This document shows, one piece after another, positions 17,317 to 26,271 of a stretch of 64,000 nucleotides of DNA. Origin of the DNA: Veillonella sp. CHU740. Its GTDB lineage: Bacteria; Bacillota; Negativicutes; Veillonellales; Veillonellaceae. The stretch is from positions 62,001-126,000 of the forward strand of contig NZ_RQVD01000001.1 of assembly GCF_003992055.1 (NCBI RefSeq), written 5' to 3'. The notes under the pieces are model-generated. The model was given only the letters and a program-made list of their open reading frames with translations. It did not search any database and was not told where the DNA came from. The stretch's first letter is position 1. Each line of letters begins with the position of its first letter. The position numbers and the translations under genes were made by a program.

Positions 17317-17348
17317 ACAAAAGCGACCTCCGAAGAGGTCGCCTTTTG
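17317..17348 (-). terminator. terminator of the carboxyltransferase gene
   Basis: The stem GCGACCTC/GAGGTCGC with a CGAA tetraloop is extended by A-T pairs around a one-base bulge. The minus strand ends in a T-rich run. Confidence 0.8.
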
Positions 17349-17368
17349 TATGTGAATGAAAGGATTAA

Positions 17369-18775
17369 TTATTCACCTTTGTAGTTCAATACTTTTTGAG
17401 TTACAGGTGTTGCATGTTTTTCGAAGTATTGAAGTGCCACTTCTGGGAACATAGCGTATGTTAATACGTCTTCTTCAGTTACGCCAGTGAAGCCTTTAGC
17501 TTCTAAGTCAGCACGCATTTTTTCCATTTCTGGAGCTACATCATCAGCTGGACGATGAGTGATAGGAGTTTCATCTCCAATGATCAATTCTTTGATTTCT
17601 GGTTTTACAGCTGCTGGAAGAGCACCGTATTTACCACGAACTAAGTCTTTTACTTCAGCTGGAGTAGTCATATAACGAGGGTTTCCTTGAGATTGGAACA
17701 ATACGTTCATCATAGCCATTGTACCAACGATTTGGGATGTTGGAGTTACCAATGGAGGGAAGCCAAGATCTTCACGAACGCGTGGCATTTCATCCATTAC
17801 GTCGAAGAATTTATCAGCCATACCCATTTCTTTCAATTGGTTTTGAGTGTTGGACAACATACCGCCAGGGATTTGGTAATGACGAACTTCTGGCAATACT
17901 TCATGAGCTGGAGTTAAGCCGAATTCATCAGCGATTTCTTTACGAACGCCACGGAAGTATGTAGCTAATTCACGCATTTTAGCAAGGTCTAAACCAGTGT
18001 CATATGGAGTGCCTTTGAAGATTTCTACGATAGATTCAGTTGCTGGTTGGCTAGTTGCATGACCGAATGGGCTCAATGCAGTGTCGATGATATCAACACC
18101 AGCTTCTACTGCTTTTAAGTAAGTAGCAGATGCTAAACCGCAAGTGAAATGGCTGTGTAAATCGATATCGAATTTGTCGCCGAATTCTTTGCGTAAGTCT
18201 TTTACTAAGGATTCTGCATCATATGGAGCTAACAAGCCAGACATATCTTTGATACAAAGGGAATCGATACCCATTTCTTTTAATTCACGAGCTACTTTTA
18301 CGAAACTTTCATTTGTGTGAACTGGGCTGATTGTGTAAACCATTGTACCTTGTACATGAACACCAGCTTTGTTACCAGCTTCGATAGCTGCACGCATGTT
18401 GCGAGGATCATTCAATGCGTCAAAAATACGGATACGGTCCATGCCGTTTTCTTTTGCTTTGCGAACGAAAGCTTCTACAACATCATCTGCATAATGTTTG
18501 TAACCCAATAAGTTTTGGCCACGAAGCAACATTTGTAGAGGTGTATTTTTTAAGTTTGCTTTTAAAGTACGAAGACGTTCCCAAGGGTTTTCGTCCAAGA
18601 AACGAATACAGCTATCAAATGTAGCACCACCCCAGCACTCTAATGCATCATAACCAATTTCATCTAATTGTTGTAATGCTGGAAGCATGTGTTTCATGCG
18701 CATACGTGTAGCCAAAATAGATTGATGACCATCACGAAGAACTGTTTCAACTAATCTTACTCTTTTTGCACTCAT
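17369..18775 (-). CDS. oxaloacetate decarboxylase alpha / pyruvate carboxylase subunit B-type carboxyltransferase, no biotin domain
   Basis: A 468-aa TIM-barrel carboxyltransferase that moves CO2 between oxaloacetate/pyruvate and a biotin carrier. The HMGL-like barrel starts ETVLRDGHQSILATRMR, with DALNDPRNM and the metal-ligand His-x-His in DLHSHFTCGLA. The PYC_OADA middle domain follows (PGGMLSNTQNQLKEMG). The protein stops near residue 468 without a Pro/Ala linker or MKM biotinyl motif, so its biotin carrier must be a separate subunit encoded elsewhere. This matches 5S-type transcarboxylase or split decarboxylase subunits. It is monocistronic from the promoter at 18886-18914. Whether it serves Na+-pumping decarboxylation, transcarboxylation or anaplerosis is not decided by sequence. 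Confidence 0.88.
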   Translation of the reverse strand: MSAKRVRLVETVLRDGHQSILATRMRMKHMLPALQQLDEIGYDALECWGGATFDSCIRFLDENPWERLRTLKANLKNTPLQMLLRGQNLLGYKHYADDVVEAFVRKAKENGMDRIRIFDALNDPRNMRAAIEAGNKAGVHVQGTMVYTISPVHTNESFVKVARELKEMGIDSLCIKDMSGLLAPYDAESLVKDLRKEFGDKFDIDLHSHFTCGLASATYLKAVEAGVDIIDTALSPFGHATSQPATESIVEIFKGTPYDTGLDLAKMRELATYFRGVRKEIADEFGLTPAHEVLPEVRHYQIPGGMLSNTQNQLKEMGMADKFFDVMDEMPRVREDLGFPPLVTPTSQIVGTMAMMNVLFQSQGNPRYMTTPAEVKDLVRGKYGALPAAVKPEIKELIIGDETPITHRPADDVAPEMEKMRADLEAKGFTGVTEEDVLTYAMFPEVALQYFEKHATPVTQKVLNYKGE

Positions 18776-18885
18776 AATCCTTCTCCTTCACATTGACCCT
18801 TTCCTATCAAGACGTTTCCTCTCGATGGAAGGGGAATTATTAAATACATGAGTCTAAGTTATCTCATGTAAATGTACATAACTAT

Positions 18886-18914
18886 ATTAGACTACTAAAC
18901 GTGATATTTGTCAA
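18886..18914 (-). promoter_or_regulatory. promoter of the carboxyltransferase gene
   Basis: TTGACA (18909-18914) and TCTAAT (18886-18891) have a 17-bp spacer on the minus strand. The ~105-nt leader contains an ACATGAG/CTCATGT hairpin near 18846-18869. Confidence 0.6.
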
Positions 18915-19029
18915 CCAAATTACATGCTTTTTAGTCATATGAATTTTATCGATATGCTTCCATGTTTTTCCACTATTTTAGGGGGATTTTAAGTATTTTT
19001 TAACGATATCAATTGTCAACAGCGACGAC

Positions 19030-19350
19030 TTATTTAAGCTTTTTTGGAGACGTCTCTAAGACAATATCCTTCCCATTTCTTTTGACTTGGATAGAAAAGT
19101 CTTTCACATCTTCTTTGTAGTAATCCATCTTAATAGCTAGTAAGAGCTTGCCAATTTCTGTTTTTATCCGCTCTGTTAAAAATTCTTGATAAAAATCATC
19201 ATCCGTTTTTGTAGGGTTAGGCTTGTTATTCGCTTTGCGCACTGTAGTGGCATCATCTTTCAATATAGCCGTTTCAAATGTTTCTTGTTCCTGAAACCCT
19301 TTCATCATATCTGCATCGCTTAAGCCTTTTTGAATTTTAAATTTTGCCAT
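19030..19350 (-). CDS. hypothetical protein
   Basis: A 106-aa soluble, Lys/Asp-rich protein that I do not recognise. It has no signal peptide or membrane helix. The N-terminal half is probably disordered (residues ~38-52 are rich in Lys, Asn, Pro and Thr). The C-terminal half looks like a helix plus two strands. A good RBS (GGAAG) precedes the ATG, and coding statistics look normal. It stands alone between two longer transcription units. Confidence 0.6.
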   Translation of the reverse strand: MAKFKIQKGLSDADMMKGFQEQETFETAILKDDATTVRKANNKPNPTKTDDDFYQEFLTERIKTEIGKLLLAIKMDYYKEDVKDFSIQVKRNGKDIVLETSPKKLK

Positions 19351-19454
19351 TGTATGACTTCCTTTTCATATATTATGTAAAATTTTGTTTTTATTATGAC
19401 TAATTGTTATAGCTTTTCCTAAAAACAGTGAATTTTCTCATTGCAGAAATCCAT

Positions 19455-20360
19455 CTATTGTTTTTTCTTATCCCCAGATTGGCTATCATTTCCCGCTTCT
19501 TTATCCTTTAGAATAGACTCAACAGTAATGTCTGTTAATTCTTTTGGGTTATCGTAGGTATAAATTTTATTAAACCCTACACCTAACTTACCTTCATAGG
19601 CTTCTAATGCTCTATTTTTGTCATCCACTTTTACAATGTAGATCTGTTGGCCCTGTGTGACACCGATCAAGCGGAATTTACCCGGTGGGTTAATAGCTCG
19701 CCAACCGCCTTCTGTGCCGTTGAACATAAACACATCACCTGTACGAGCATTATCATAGAAGAAGCGATCTTCATTATAAAACATGCCAATACGACCGATA
19801 TCAGAGGCTTGCATATATACACGGCGAGTATCATAGTTAGCATCCGTCCGGTATACACGGTACGCCCCATCACCGACACGAACTTTCATATACACCACAT
19901 TGGTCGCTGCAGAGTAAGCCACATCGGTAATGCGAGATCCCGCTGGCACCGAATTAATAGTCGTATCAATTTCATGGTCTGGCGCCTCTGGATCAATACG
20001 AGCCAGTACAATATCATTATGATGACCGCCATATAATCCTACAATGGCTAAATTACGGTCTGACATCCATTCAAAATACGACACTTCACGTTCTTTTAAA
20101 TCTAACGTCACAGGTGCTTCTTTACCCGCTGTATAAATGTCAACTTTATTTTGCTCTACTACCGCCATATATTTATGGTCATGAGAATAATAGCGAGTCC
20201 CTTCTTTTACGTCAGGGAAATTCTTATCTACTTCTTCTCCATTTGTCACCTGAAAGTGCGTGGTGGGCGCCAAATATACTTGGTCTAAGTATACATAGAT
20301 ACCACCTTGTAAAACTAAGCCTAACAAAAAGGCTGTTGTTACTTTTCCAAACGTATTCAT
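19455..20360 (-). CDS. hypothetical membrane-anchored protein, beta-propeller-like
   Basis: A 301-aa protein with an N-terminal signal-anchor (residues ~5-25), so the bulk lies outside the cytoplasmic membrane. The rest alternates short beta segments with aromatic/Asp turns (SYFEWMSDRNLAIVG, ITDVAYSAATNVVYM), suggesting a partial beta-propeller. The C-terminus is charged and Ser/Lys-rich. No catalytic motif was found. It starts 8 bp after the phosphodiester glycosidase-domain gene, so the two are co-transcribed and may act together at the cell envelope; that is inference. Confidence 0.65.
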   Translation of the reverse strand: MNTFGKVTTAFLLGLVLQGGIYVYLDQVYLAPTTHFQVTNGEEVDKNFPDVKEGTRYYSHDHKYMAVVEQNKVDIYTAGKEAPVTLDLKEREVSYFEWMSDRNLAIVGLYGGHHNDIVLARIDPEAPDHEIDTTINSVPAGSRITDVAYSAATNVVYMKVRVGDGAYRVYRTDANYDTRRVYMQASDIGRIGMFYNEDRFFYDNARTGDVFMFNGTEGGWRAINPPGKFRLIGVTQGQQIYIVKVDDKNRALEAYEGKLGVGFNKIYTYDNPKELTDITVESILKDKEAGNDSQSGDKKKQ

Positions 20361-20368
20361 AGACTCTC

Positions 20369-21313
20369 CTATTTTACGATAAATACAGTAGGAATCATCC
20401 GTTCACCTAATAAATCTGCTGGTTTATTCACAGTTTTTCCATTGTAATACAATGTGGTACTGGAACCACCATCTAAGTTAGCCGCAATCACAGCGCCCTC
20501 TTGGTACAAAATATCCTGCACATCACGCAATGTGGCCCCTGCAGAATAAGCTTGACGTCCATCGATGACTAAAAATAATACGGTACCATCTTTCTTTTGC
20601 GCAATAGCAGTACGAGGTCCAATACCCCAACCACCATCTCCATCAGTGATCATCTTTTTGCCGTTCACAATCAATGGAGGCCCAAATGTAAGGCCTTCTT
20701 TGGCTCCCATTTCTTTTAATTCCCGCTTATTATACGTTCCTGCAATCAAGTTACCGGACTTCGTAAAACCGATAAAATCAACTTCTTCATCAGGTCCTAC
20801 ATCTTTACCGATCACGTATTCTCCATCATGCAAAATAAAACCATAGGGAGATCGACCTGTACCAGTACCATTCGGATCATGGAAACCACCGCCATTAATG
20901 GCTGCCACAGCACCATTCAAGCGAGCAATGTTACTAGTGGTTTCTCCTTTTTCATTTAACTGGGGAGCCGTAGCTACTTGAATACGTCTAGGGTCTGGAA
21001 TTTCTAATAAAAATCCTGTGTATCGGGTAGACTCAATTTTACGTAGATTCAAGGAATTGTCATCTTTCACATCAAAGCTAAACAACTCCTGACTTTCACC
21101 AGTCCCTACGGTACCTACGATATTTTGTATTTCCTCTGGACTAAACAACCACGTAATATATTGTGGGTGACGAGATCGCAATATGGCTCCTACCACTGTG
21201 CGCTTAATATTATCAAAGGGCCCAAAGAGAACCACTACTGGCGATGTAACCACTGTAAATATAAACATGAGAAGGATGAACTTTACCCATCCTCTTCTAA
21301 AAAAAGAACCCAT
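20369..21313 (-). CDS. phosphodiester glycosidase (NAGPA) domain protein
   Basis: A 314-aa exported protein with a single N-terminal membrane segment (~10-30). A domain of the phosphodiester N-acetylglucosaminidase/DUF2233 family follows, marked by AAINGGGFHDPNG near the middle and ANLDGGSSTTLYYNG near the end. Family members cleave sugar phosphodiesters and in Firmicutes are linked to exopolysaccharide or teichoic-acid-like glycans. In a diderm cell the protein would face the periplasm. The RBS AAGGAG precedes the ATG, and the gene is first in a two-gene operon. The substrate is unknown. Confidence 0.85.
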   Translation of the reverse strand: MGSFFRRGWVKFILLMFIFTVVTSPVVVLFGPFDNIKRTVVGAILRSRHPQYITWLFSPEEIQNIVGTVGTGESQELFSFDVKDDNSLNLRKIESTRYTGFLLEIPDPRRIQVATAPQLNEKGETTSNIARLNGAVAAINGGGFHDPNGTGTGRSPYGFILHDGEYVIGKDVGPDEEVDFIGFTKSGNLIAGTYNKRELKEMGAKEGLTFGPPLIVNGKKMITDGDGGWGIGPRTAIAQKKDGTVLFLVIDGRQAYSAGATLRDVQDILYQEGAVIAANLDGGSSTTLYYNGKTVNKPADLLGERMIPTVFIVK

Positions 21314-21410
21314 CTATTCTGCTCCTTATCTATGTATGCATTTCCTATGGTCAGGAAATGTTAGTTATACAACGTTTAAAAGCTATCCCTACTAAGGATA
21401 GTACTTCTAG

Positions 21411-21890
21411 TTAGGACTCTACACTTCGTAATTCCTCTAATCGTACACGAATCGGAACCCCCTGATACGAGAAGTCTGGATATACCTCTTGCAAAGGTTC
21501 TAACACAAACAGGCGTTCCCAAAAATACGGATGAGGTACTACTAACCTATGTTCATTCACTCGAACCATATGCCCCTGCCCATCTTCTATCCAAACGATA
21601 TCTAAATCTAATGTTCTTGGTCCCCAATGAATCTCTCTCTGTCTTCCTGCTAATCGCTCGATATGCAATATAGTATCTAGCATATCTACTGGTTCAATAC
21701 TAGAGACTACTTTCACAATACCATTTAAAAATGGACCTTGTTCCACTGGTCCCCAAGGCGGTGTTTCTATCCAGCTAGAATGAGCCACACTGTGAACCCC
21801 TTCTGTACATGTCAGTTCTGAAGTAGCAAATGTCAAATAGCTTTCACGATCACCTAGATTAGAACCAATGCCAATATAATAGGTATACAT
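21411..21890 (-). CDS. folK: 6-hydroxymethyl-7,8-dihydropterin pyrophosphokinase
   Basis: HPPK transfers pyrophosphate from ATP to hydroxymethyldihydropterin in folate synthesis. The 159-aa protein shows YIGIGSNLGDRESYL at the start, the catalytic WGPRTLDLDIVW motif and VVPHPYFWERLFVLEPL near the end. Its ATG overlaps the folB stop by one base. It is the last gene of the abcF-folE-folP-folB-folK operon. Confidence 0.95.
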   Translation of the reverse strand: MYTYYIGIGSNLGDRESYLTFATSELTCTEGVHSVAHSSWIETPPWGPVEQGPFLNGIVKVVSSIEPVDMLDTILHIERLAGRQREIHWGPRTLDLDIVWIEDGQGHMVRVNEHRLVVPHPYFWERLFVLEPLQEVYPDFSYQGVPIRVRLEELRSVES

Positions 21891-22252
21891 TATATGTGTC
21901 CTCGTGTAATGACAACTTCTACATGGTCAAAGAGACCAGGAATCGGTGCCTCGGGTTTACGCACTGTCACAGAGAGGCCTATGAGCCCTTCATAGTGTCC
22001 CCAAATGGCTTCCGCAATTAGCGTTCCTACTCGCTCAATCAAACGTTGGGTCTTACCTTCCACAATCTGTTTTGTACGCTCATAAATCTCAGCATAATTA
22101 ATAGAATCTTCTAAGTTATCAGATTGGCCCGCTTTGGAAAGATCTAATGCCATGGAAATATCTACGAAGAAACGTTGTCCTAATTCGTTTTCACTGGCTA
22201 AATTACCATGGTAGCCATAAAACGCCATATTACGCAAATTAATTCTGTCCAT
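21890..22252 (-). CDS. folB: dihydroneopterin aldolase
   Basis: This enzyme converts dihydroneopterin to hydroxymethyldihydropterin and glycolaldehyde. The 120-aa protein starts MDRINLRNMAFYGYHG, with the conserved Tyr and Glu of the pterin site (GQRFFVDISM), and has the DSINYAEIY segment. The ATG at 22252 overlaps the folP stop (TGATG), so translation is coupled. Confidence 0.93.
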   Translation of the reverse strand: MDRINLRNMAFYGYHGNLASENELGQRFFVDISMALDLSKAGQSDNLEDSINYAEIYERTKQIVEGKTQRLIERVGTLIAEAIWGHYEGLIGLSVTVRKPEAPIPGLFDHVEVVITRGHI

Positions 22253-23085
22253 CACTCACCTCGTAATAGCACATCTGCCACCGTGATAGCCCGTTTATGC
22301 ATTTCTACATTGTGTACACGTACCATGTCAACACCTTGAATCATGCCCGTAATACAAGTCGCTACCGTTCCTTCATCCCGCTCTTGTGCTGGCAGATCAT
22401 TTAAAATCGTACCGATAAAACGCTTGCGGCTAGGCGCTAATAACACAGGATATTCATAGACAGTAATCTCACCCAACCGTTGGATGACCTCCACATTTTG
22501 GGCATAATCTTTGCCAAAGCCAATACCTGGGTCAAGCCATATATTTTGTGGTTTTACGCCTTCTTTCAAGGCTAAGTCCACAGATGAGAAAAAGAATGCT
22601 TTCATATCGTCGATGATATCATCATAATTTGTGGTGTTTTGATTGTGCATAATAATCACTGGGACATCGTATTTTGCCGCTACTGCCGCCATATCTTTGT
22701 CATATTTTAAGCCCCAAATATCGTTTAAGATATGAGCCCCATGAGACAAGGCAAAATCAGCTGTTTCTGCACGATACGTATCTACAGAAACAGGTACTGT
22801 TGCTACCTCTAAGACGGGCAATAAAATGTCTTGCATGCGCTGAATTTCTTCTGCTACAGAAATTTGTGTATGCCCTGGACGTGTGGACTCTACCCCTACG
22901 TCAAGGATATCTGCCCCTTGCTGTATCATTTCTTTTGCATGAGCTATGGCTGTTTCAGAAGTGTTATAACGACCACCATCGGAAAAGGAATCAGGAGTAC
23001 CATTCAAAATACCCATAATCAATGTGCGATCTTTTAGTTCTAACTGTTTACCATCTTGCCAATTGTACTTGCGGTACTTAAACAT
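22252..23085 (-). CDS. folP: dihydropteroate synthase
   Basis: DHPS condenses p-aminobenzoate with hydroxymethyldihydropterin pyrophosphate; it is the sulfonamide target. The 277-aa TIM barrel has LIMGILNGTPDSFSDGG at the N-terminus, ILDVGVESTRPG and the LDPGIGFGKD loop. It overlaps folE by 8 bp and folB by one stop/start junction. No insertion typical of sulfonamide resistance is obvious, but resistance cannot be judged by eye. Confidence 0.95.
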   Translation of the reverse strand: MFKYRKYNWQDGKQLELKDRTLIMGILNGTPDSFSDGGRYNTSETAIAHAKEMIQQGADILDVGVESTRPGHTQISVAEEIQRMQDILLPVLEVATVPVSVDTYRAETADFALSHGAHILNDIWGLKYDKDMAAVAAKYDVPVIIMHNQNTTNYDDIIDDMKAFFFSSVDLALKEGVKPQNIWLDPGIGFGKDYAQNVEVIQRLGEITVYEYPVLLAPSRKRFIGTILNDLPAQERDEGTVATCITGMIQGVDMVRVHNVEMHKRAITVADVLLRGE

Positions 23086-23644
23086 GATCGTTACCTCCTA
23101 ATAACACCAAAGCTTCTTCCCGTACTGTTCCCACGGGTTCTAATATACCGGTGGCGACGATTGTTTTCGCTACCGTTTCTTGTGCAACTTCACCTTTCAT
23201 AAGCATGCATAAATGTGTGGCTTCCACCATCACCATCGTTCCCAATGCATCTCCATCTTCTACTAAAGATGTAGCAATATCATGGGTCAATCGTTCCTGT
23301 AATTGCGGTCGCTTAGCAAATACATCTACTAAGGCTTTCAAACGGCCTAAACCAAACACTTTACCATCCCGTGGTTGATACACAATGTGCACCTTTCCAT
23401 AGAACGGCATCAAATGATGTTCGCAAATCGAATAAAAGGGGATATGATTCACCGATACAAGACCTGTATGCTCCGTTGGATATACATCGCCTAAGGCCTC
23501 TTTTCCGGTTTTGTGACGTCCAGAAAACAAGCCTTCAAATAAGGTAGCTACGCGGTTAGGCGTATCTGTCATTCCTTGTGTATCAACATCGATATCAAGC
23601 CCCTCTAATAGCTGTCGCACCCCTGCTACGGCTTGTTCTTTCAT
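23078..23644 (-). CDS. folE: GTP cyclohydrolase I
   Basis: A zinc enzyme that opens GTP to dihydroneopterin triphosphate, the entry to folate. The 188-aa protein has the zinc ligands in FYSICEHHLMPFYGKVH and a later Cys in ATHLCMLMKG, so this is the zinc-dependent type IA enzyme. The ATG at 23644 is preferred because an ATG two codons upstream would touch the AGGAG RBS. It follows the ABC-F gene by 9 bp. Confidence 0.95.
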   Translation of the reverse strand: MKEQAVAGVRQLLEGLDIDVDTQGMTDTPNRVATLFEGLFSGRHKTGKEALGDVYPTEHTGLVSVNHIPFYSICEHHLMPFYGKVHIVYQPRDGKVFGLGRLKALVDVFAKRPQLQERLTHDIATSLVEDGDALGTMVMVEATHLCMLMKGEVAQETVAKTIVATGILEPVGTVREEALVLLGGNDHV

Positions 23645-23653
23645 AGTCATCTC

Positions 23654-25210
23654 CTAAATAATTTTTGTCGTCCAATCTTCGATGGTCCAAATATCGGTCA
23701 CCCAAGATTCATAAAATTCTGGTTCATGGCAAACGAGGACAATCGTCCCTTTAAAAGCCTGCAATGCCCGCGCCAATTCTGCCTTCGCATCTACATCTAA
23801 ATGGTTTGTCGGTTCGTCCAAGACAAGTACATTATAAGACTCTTGCATCAATTTACATAGACGAACTTTTGCATTTTCACCACCAGATAGTACACGCATT
23901 TGACTCGTAATATGCTCATTGGTGAGCCCACAACGAGCGAGTGCTGCACGCACCTCAGAATTGGTTAAGGATGGATAGGCATCCCAAATATAATCCAAGG
24001 CTGTTTTCGAATTATCTCGGCTATCTTCTTGGGCAAAGTAACCAATTTGTAAAAACTCTCCTTTTTCTATCTGTCCTGATAGGGCAGGAATCATGCCTAA
24101 TAAAGTTTTTAATAAAGTCGTTTTCCCTAAACCATTCACACCTTGGATGGCGATTTTCTTACCTCGTTCGATGACCACTTCTACAGGTCGAGTTAACGGT
24201 TCATCATATCCCAATACAAGGTCCTTCGCATCCACGATGAAACGACTCGGGGTACGTCCTTCTTTAAACCCAAAGGATGGTTTTATCTTTTCTTGTGGTT
24301 TCTCTAAGATTTCCATTTTTTCTAAGCGCTTCGCTCTGGAGTTCGCCATACCACGGGTAGCCACACGAGCTTTGTTGCGTTGAATGAAGTCCTTCATATC
24401 TGCCACTTCTTGTTGTTGACGCTCGTAAGCGCGTAAAGCTTGTTGCTTTTTCACTTCGTAAGCTGCTAAGAATTGGTAATAATCACCAGTATATCTTGTG
24501 AGCTGCGCTTGCTCGATATGATAAATCACATTGACAACAGAGTTTAAGAACTCCACATCATGAGAGATTAAGATAAAGGCATTTTCATAGTTTTGCAAAT
24601 AATTTTGCAACCATTTAATATGATCCACATCCAAATAGTTCGTCGGTTCATCTAACAACAAAATAGTAGGTTGCTCTAATAACAACTTTGTGAGCAATAC
24701 CTTCGTCCGTTGACCGCCGCTCAAATCCATCACATCACGATCAAGACCAATATCCATCAGCCCTAAGCCTTGGGCAGTTCGCTCTATGGTAGCATCGATT
24801 TCATAGAAACCACGTTGCTCTAACATCTCTTGCCATTCGCCGGTAAGCTCCATGAGCTCATTCATTCTATCATCCGAACAATCACCCATCTCTAAATAGG
24901 CATCTTGCAATTGTTGTTCAATGCCATAGAGAGAATCAAATGCCCCTCGCAATACATCGCGAATGGTCATCCCTTTCTCTAGAACACTGTGCTGATCCAA
25001 ATAACCAACCGTCACTTGGTTGGACCATTCCACTTTCCCTTCATCGGGCATCAAGTGTCCTGTAATAATATTTAAAAACGTTGACTTACCTTCACCGTTA
25101 GCGCCGATTAGCCCTACGTGTTCACCTTTCAATAACCGAAAGGATGCATCATCTAATATTTGTCTTGCCCCAAATCCATGGGTTACATTAGTTACTGTTA
25201 AAACACTCAT
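23654..25210 (-). CDS. ABC-F family ATPase (YkpA/YbiT-like)
   Basis: A 518-aa soluble protein with two ATP-binding cassettes and no membrane domain, as in ribosome-associated ABC-F translation factors. Cassette 1 has GANGEGKST and LSGGQRTKV; cassette 2 has GVNGLGKTT and LSGGENAKVRL. Between them is the charged P-site tRNA-interaction linker (~240-310). The lengths and linker resemble YkpA/YbiT housekeeping members rather than antibiotic-resistance types, but this is judged by pattern only. The ATG at 25210 gives a better RBS spacing than one two codons upstream. It leads the folate operon. Confidence 0.88.
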   Translation of the reverse strand: MSVLTVTNVTHGFGARQILDDASFRLLKGEHVGLIGANGEGKSTFLNIITGHLMPDEGKVEWSNQVTVGYLDQHSVLEKGMTIRDVLRGAFDSLYGIEQQLQDAYLEMGDCSDDRMNELMELTGEWQEMLEQRGFYEIDATIERTAQGLGLMDIGLDRDVMDLSGGQRTKVLLTKLLLEQPTILLLDEPTNYLDVDHIKWLQNYLQNYENAFILISHDVEFLNSVVNVIYHIEQAQLTRYTGDYYQFLAAYEVKKQQALRAYERQQQEVADMKDFIQRNKARVATRGMANSRAKRLEKMEILEKPQEKIKPSFGFKEGRTPSRFIVDAKDLVLGYDEPLTRPVEVVIERGKKIAIQGVNGLGKTTLLKTLLGMIPALSGQIEKGEFLQIGYFAQEDSRDNSKTALDYIWDAYPSLTNSEVRAALARCGLTNEHITSQMRVLSGGENAKVRLCKLMQESYNVLVLDEPTNHLDVDAKAELARALQAFKGTIVLVCHEPEFYESWVTDIWTIEDWTTKII

Positions 25211-25315
25211 AATCATTCTCCAAACTATCGTTATGTATCCTTTTATTATACGTTAACATGGAAATAATTTCTAGTTTTTAAGTTTCTGTCCTATCATTTT
25301 TATCTTTTCTGTGCA

Positions 25316-25369
25316 TTTACGCATGACATAAAACAGGTTATACTGATTGTAATCCTAGTTATCAACTAG
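25316..25369 (+). promoter_or_regulatory. pdxK promoter with operator-like palindrome
   Basis: TTTACG (25316-25321) and TATACT (25339-25344) have a 17-bp spacer. Directly downstream is the palindrome CTAGTT-ATC-AACTAG (25355-25369), at about +5 to +19 of the predicted transcript, where a repressor would block initiation. Confidence 0.5.
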
Positions 25370-25419
25370 TCATTTTACATGTGCAATTTAATATTCTCTA
25401 TCGAAAAGGAGACCTTACT

Positions 25420-26262
25420 ATGAAACATGTACCAACTATTTTATCCATCCAAGATATGAGCTCTGTGGGCCGCTGTTCCTTAACCGTATTTATTCCTTTG
25501 GTGAGCGCTTTGCGGTGTCAACCGATTCCTTTACCAACAGCAGTACTTTGCAATCATTTAGAATATCCTAACTTTGAATTGGTGGACATTACTGACCACC
25601 TTGAAAGCTTTTATAACTGCTGGAATAAAAATGACATCACTTTCGATGCCATTCAAAGTGGATTCCTTGCATCACCAGAACAAATTCGCCTCGTAGAAGA
25701 TGCCATCGAACGCTTCGGTAAAGATAAACTAGTCGTAGTAGACCCTGCGATGGCAGATGATGGCAAACTCTATTCTATCTATAACGACGAAATGGTGAAA
25801 GAAATGCGCAAGCTCATCACCAAAGCATACATGATTAAACCTAACTATACAGAAGCTTGCTTCCTCTTAGATATTCCTTATGATCCAACGCCTCAATCAG
25901 AAGAAGTGATCTATGATATGTGCCGTCGTTTGCATGCACAAGGACCTGAGTATGTGGTTCTATCTAGCTTACCATCCGAAGATTCTGCACTCATTGCCGT
26001 CTATCGTGGCAGCACAGACACCATCACTTGGGTATCCAATCCATTAGTACAGGTGAAAGCCCATGGCACAGGAGATACTTTCACAGCTATCTTAACAGCC
26101 CTCGTATTACGTGGCTACACACCGGAAGAAGCATCTCGCATTGCAGGCCAATTTACTACGGAAGCCGTGAAATTCACCCACGAAGAAATCGGTTCCTTGC
26201 GTGACGGTTTAGCCCTTGAACTACTATTAGATCGTTTAATTTCTATTCCAGATCCACAATAA
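25420..26262 (+). CDS. pdxK: pyridoxine/pyridoxamine kinase
   Basis: A 280-aa ribokinase-superfamily enzyme that phosphorylates vitamin B6 vitamers. It shows the PdxK-type start LSIQDMSSVGRCSLTVF, the VVVDPAMADDGKLY segment, MIKPNYTEACFLL and the anion-hole/catalytic HGTGDTFTAIL near the end. The ATG at 25420 lies behind AAAGGAG. The next gene, 9 bp downstream, is an ECF S component. Uptake followed by phosphorylation (metabolic trapping) of pyridoxine is the likely joint role. Confidence 0.9.
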   Translation: MKHVPTILSIQDMSSVGRCSLTVFIPLVSALRCQPIPLPTAVLCNHLEYPNFELVDITDHLESFYNCWNKNDITFDAIQSGFLASPEQIRLVEDAIERFGKDKLVVVDPAMADDGKLYSIYNDEMVKEMRKLITKAYMIKPNYTEACFLLDIPYDPTPQSEEVIYDMCRRLHAQGPEYVVLSSLPSEDSALIAVYRGSTDTITWVSNPLVQVKAHGTGDTFTAILTALVLRGYTPEEASRIAGQFTTEAVKFTHEEIGSLRDGLALELLLDRLISIPDPQ

Positions 26263-26271
26263 GGAGATTTT

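Noticed and set aside
19030-21313. The hypothetical and phosphodiester glycosidase genes as a phage or mobile island
   Set aside because: Base composition and RBS match neighbours and there is no integrase, transposase or repeat boundary.
23654-25210. The ABC-F protein as an antibiotic-resistance determinant
   Set aside because: Its position in the folate operon and YkpA/YbiT-like layout suggest a housekeeping translation factor; nothing in the linker points to a resistance subtype.
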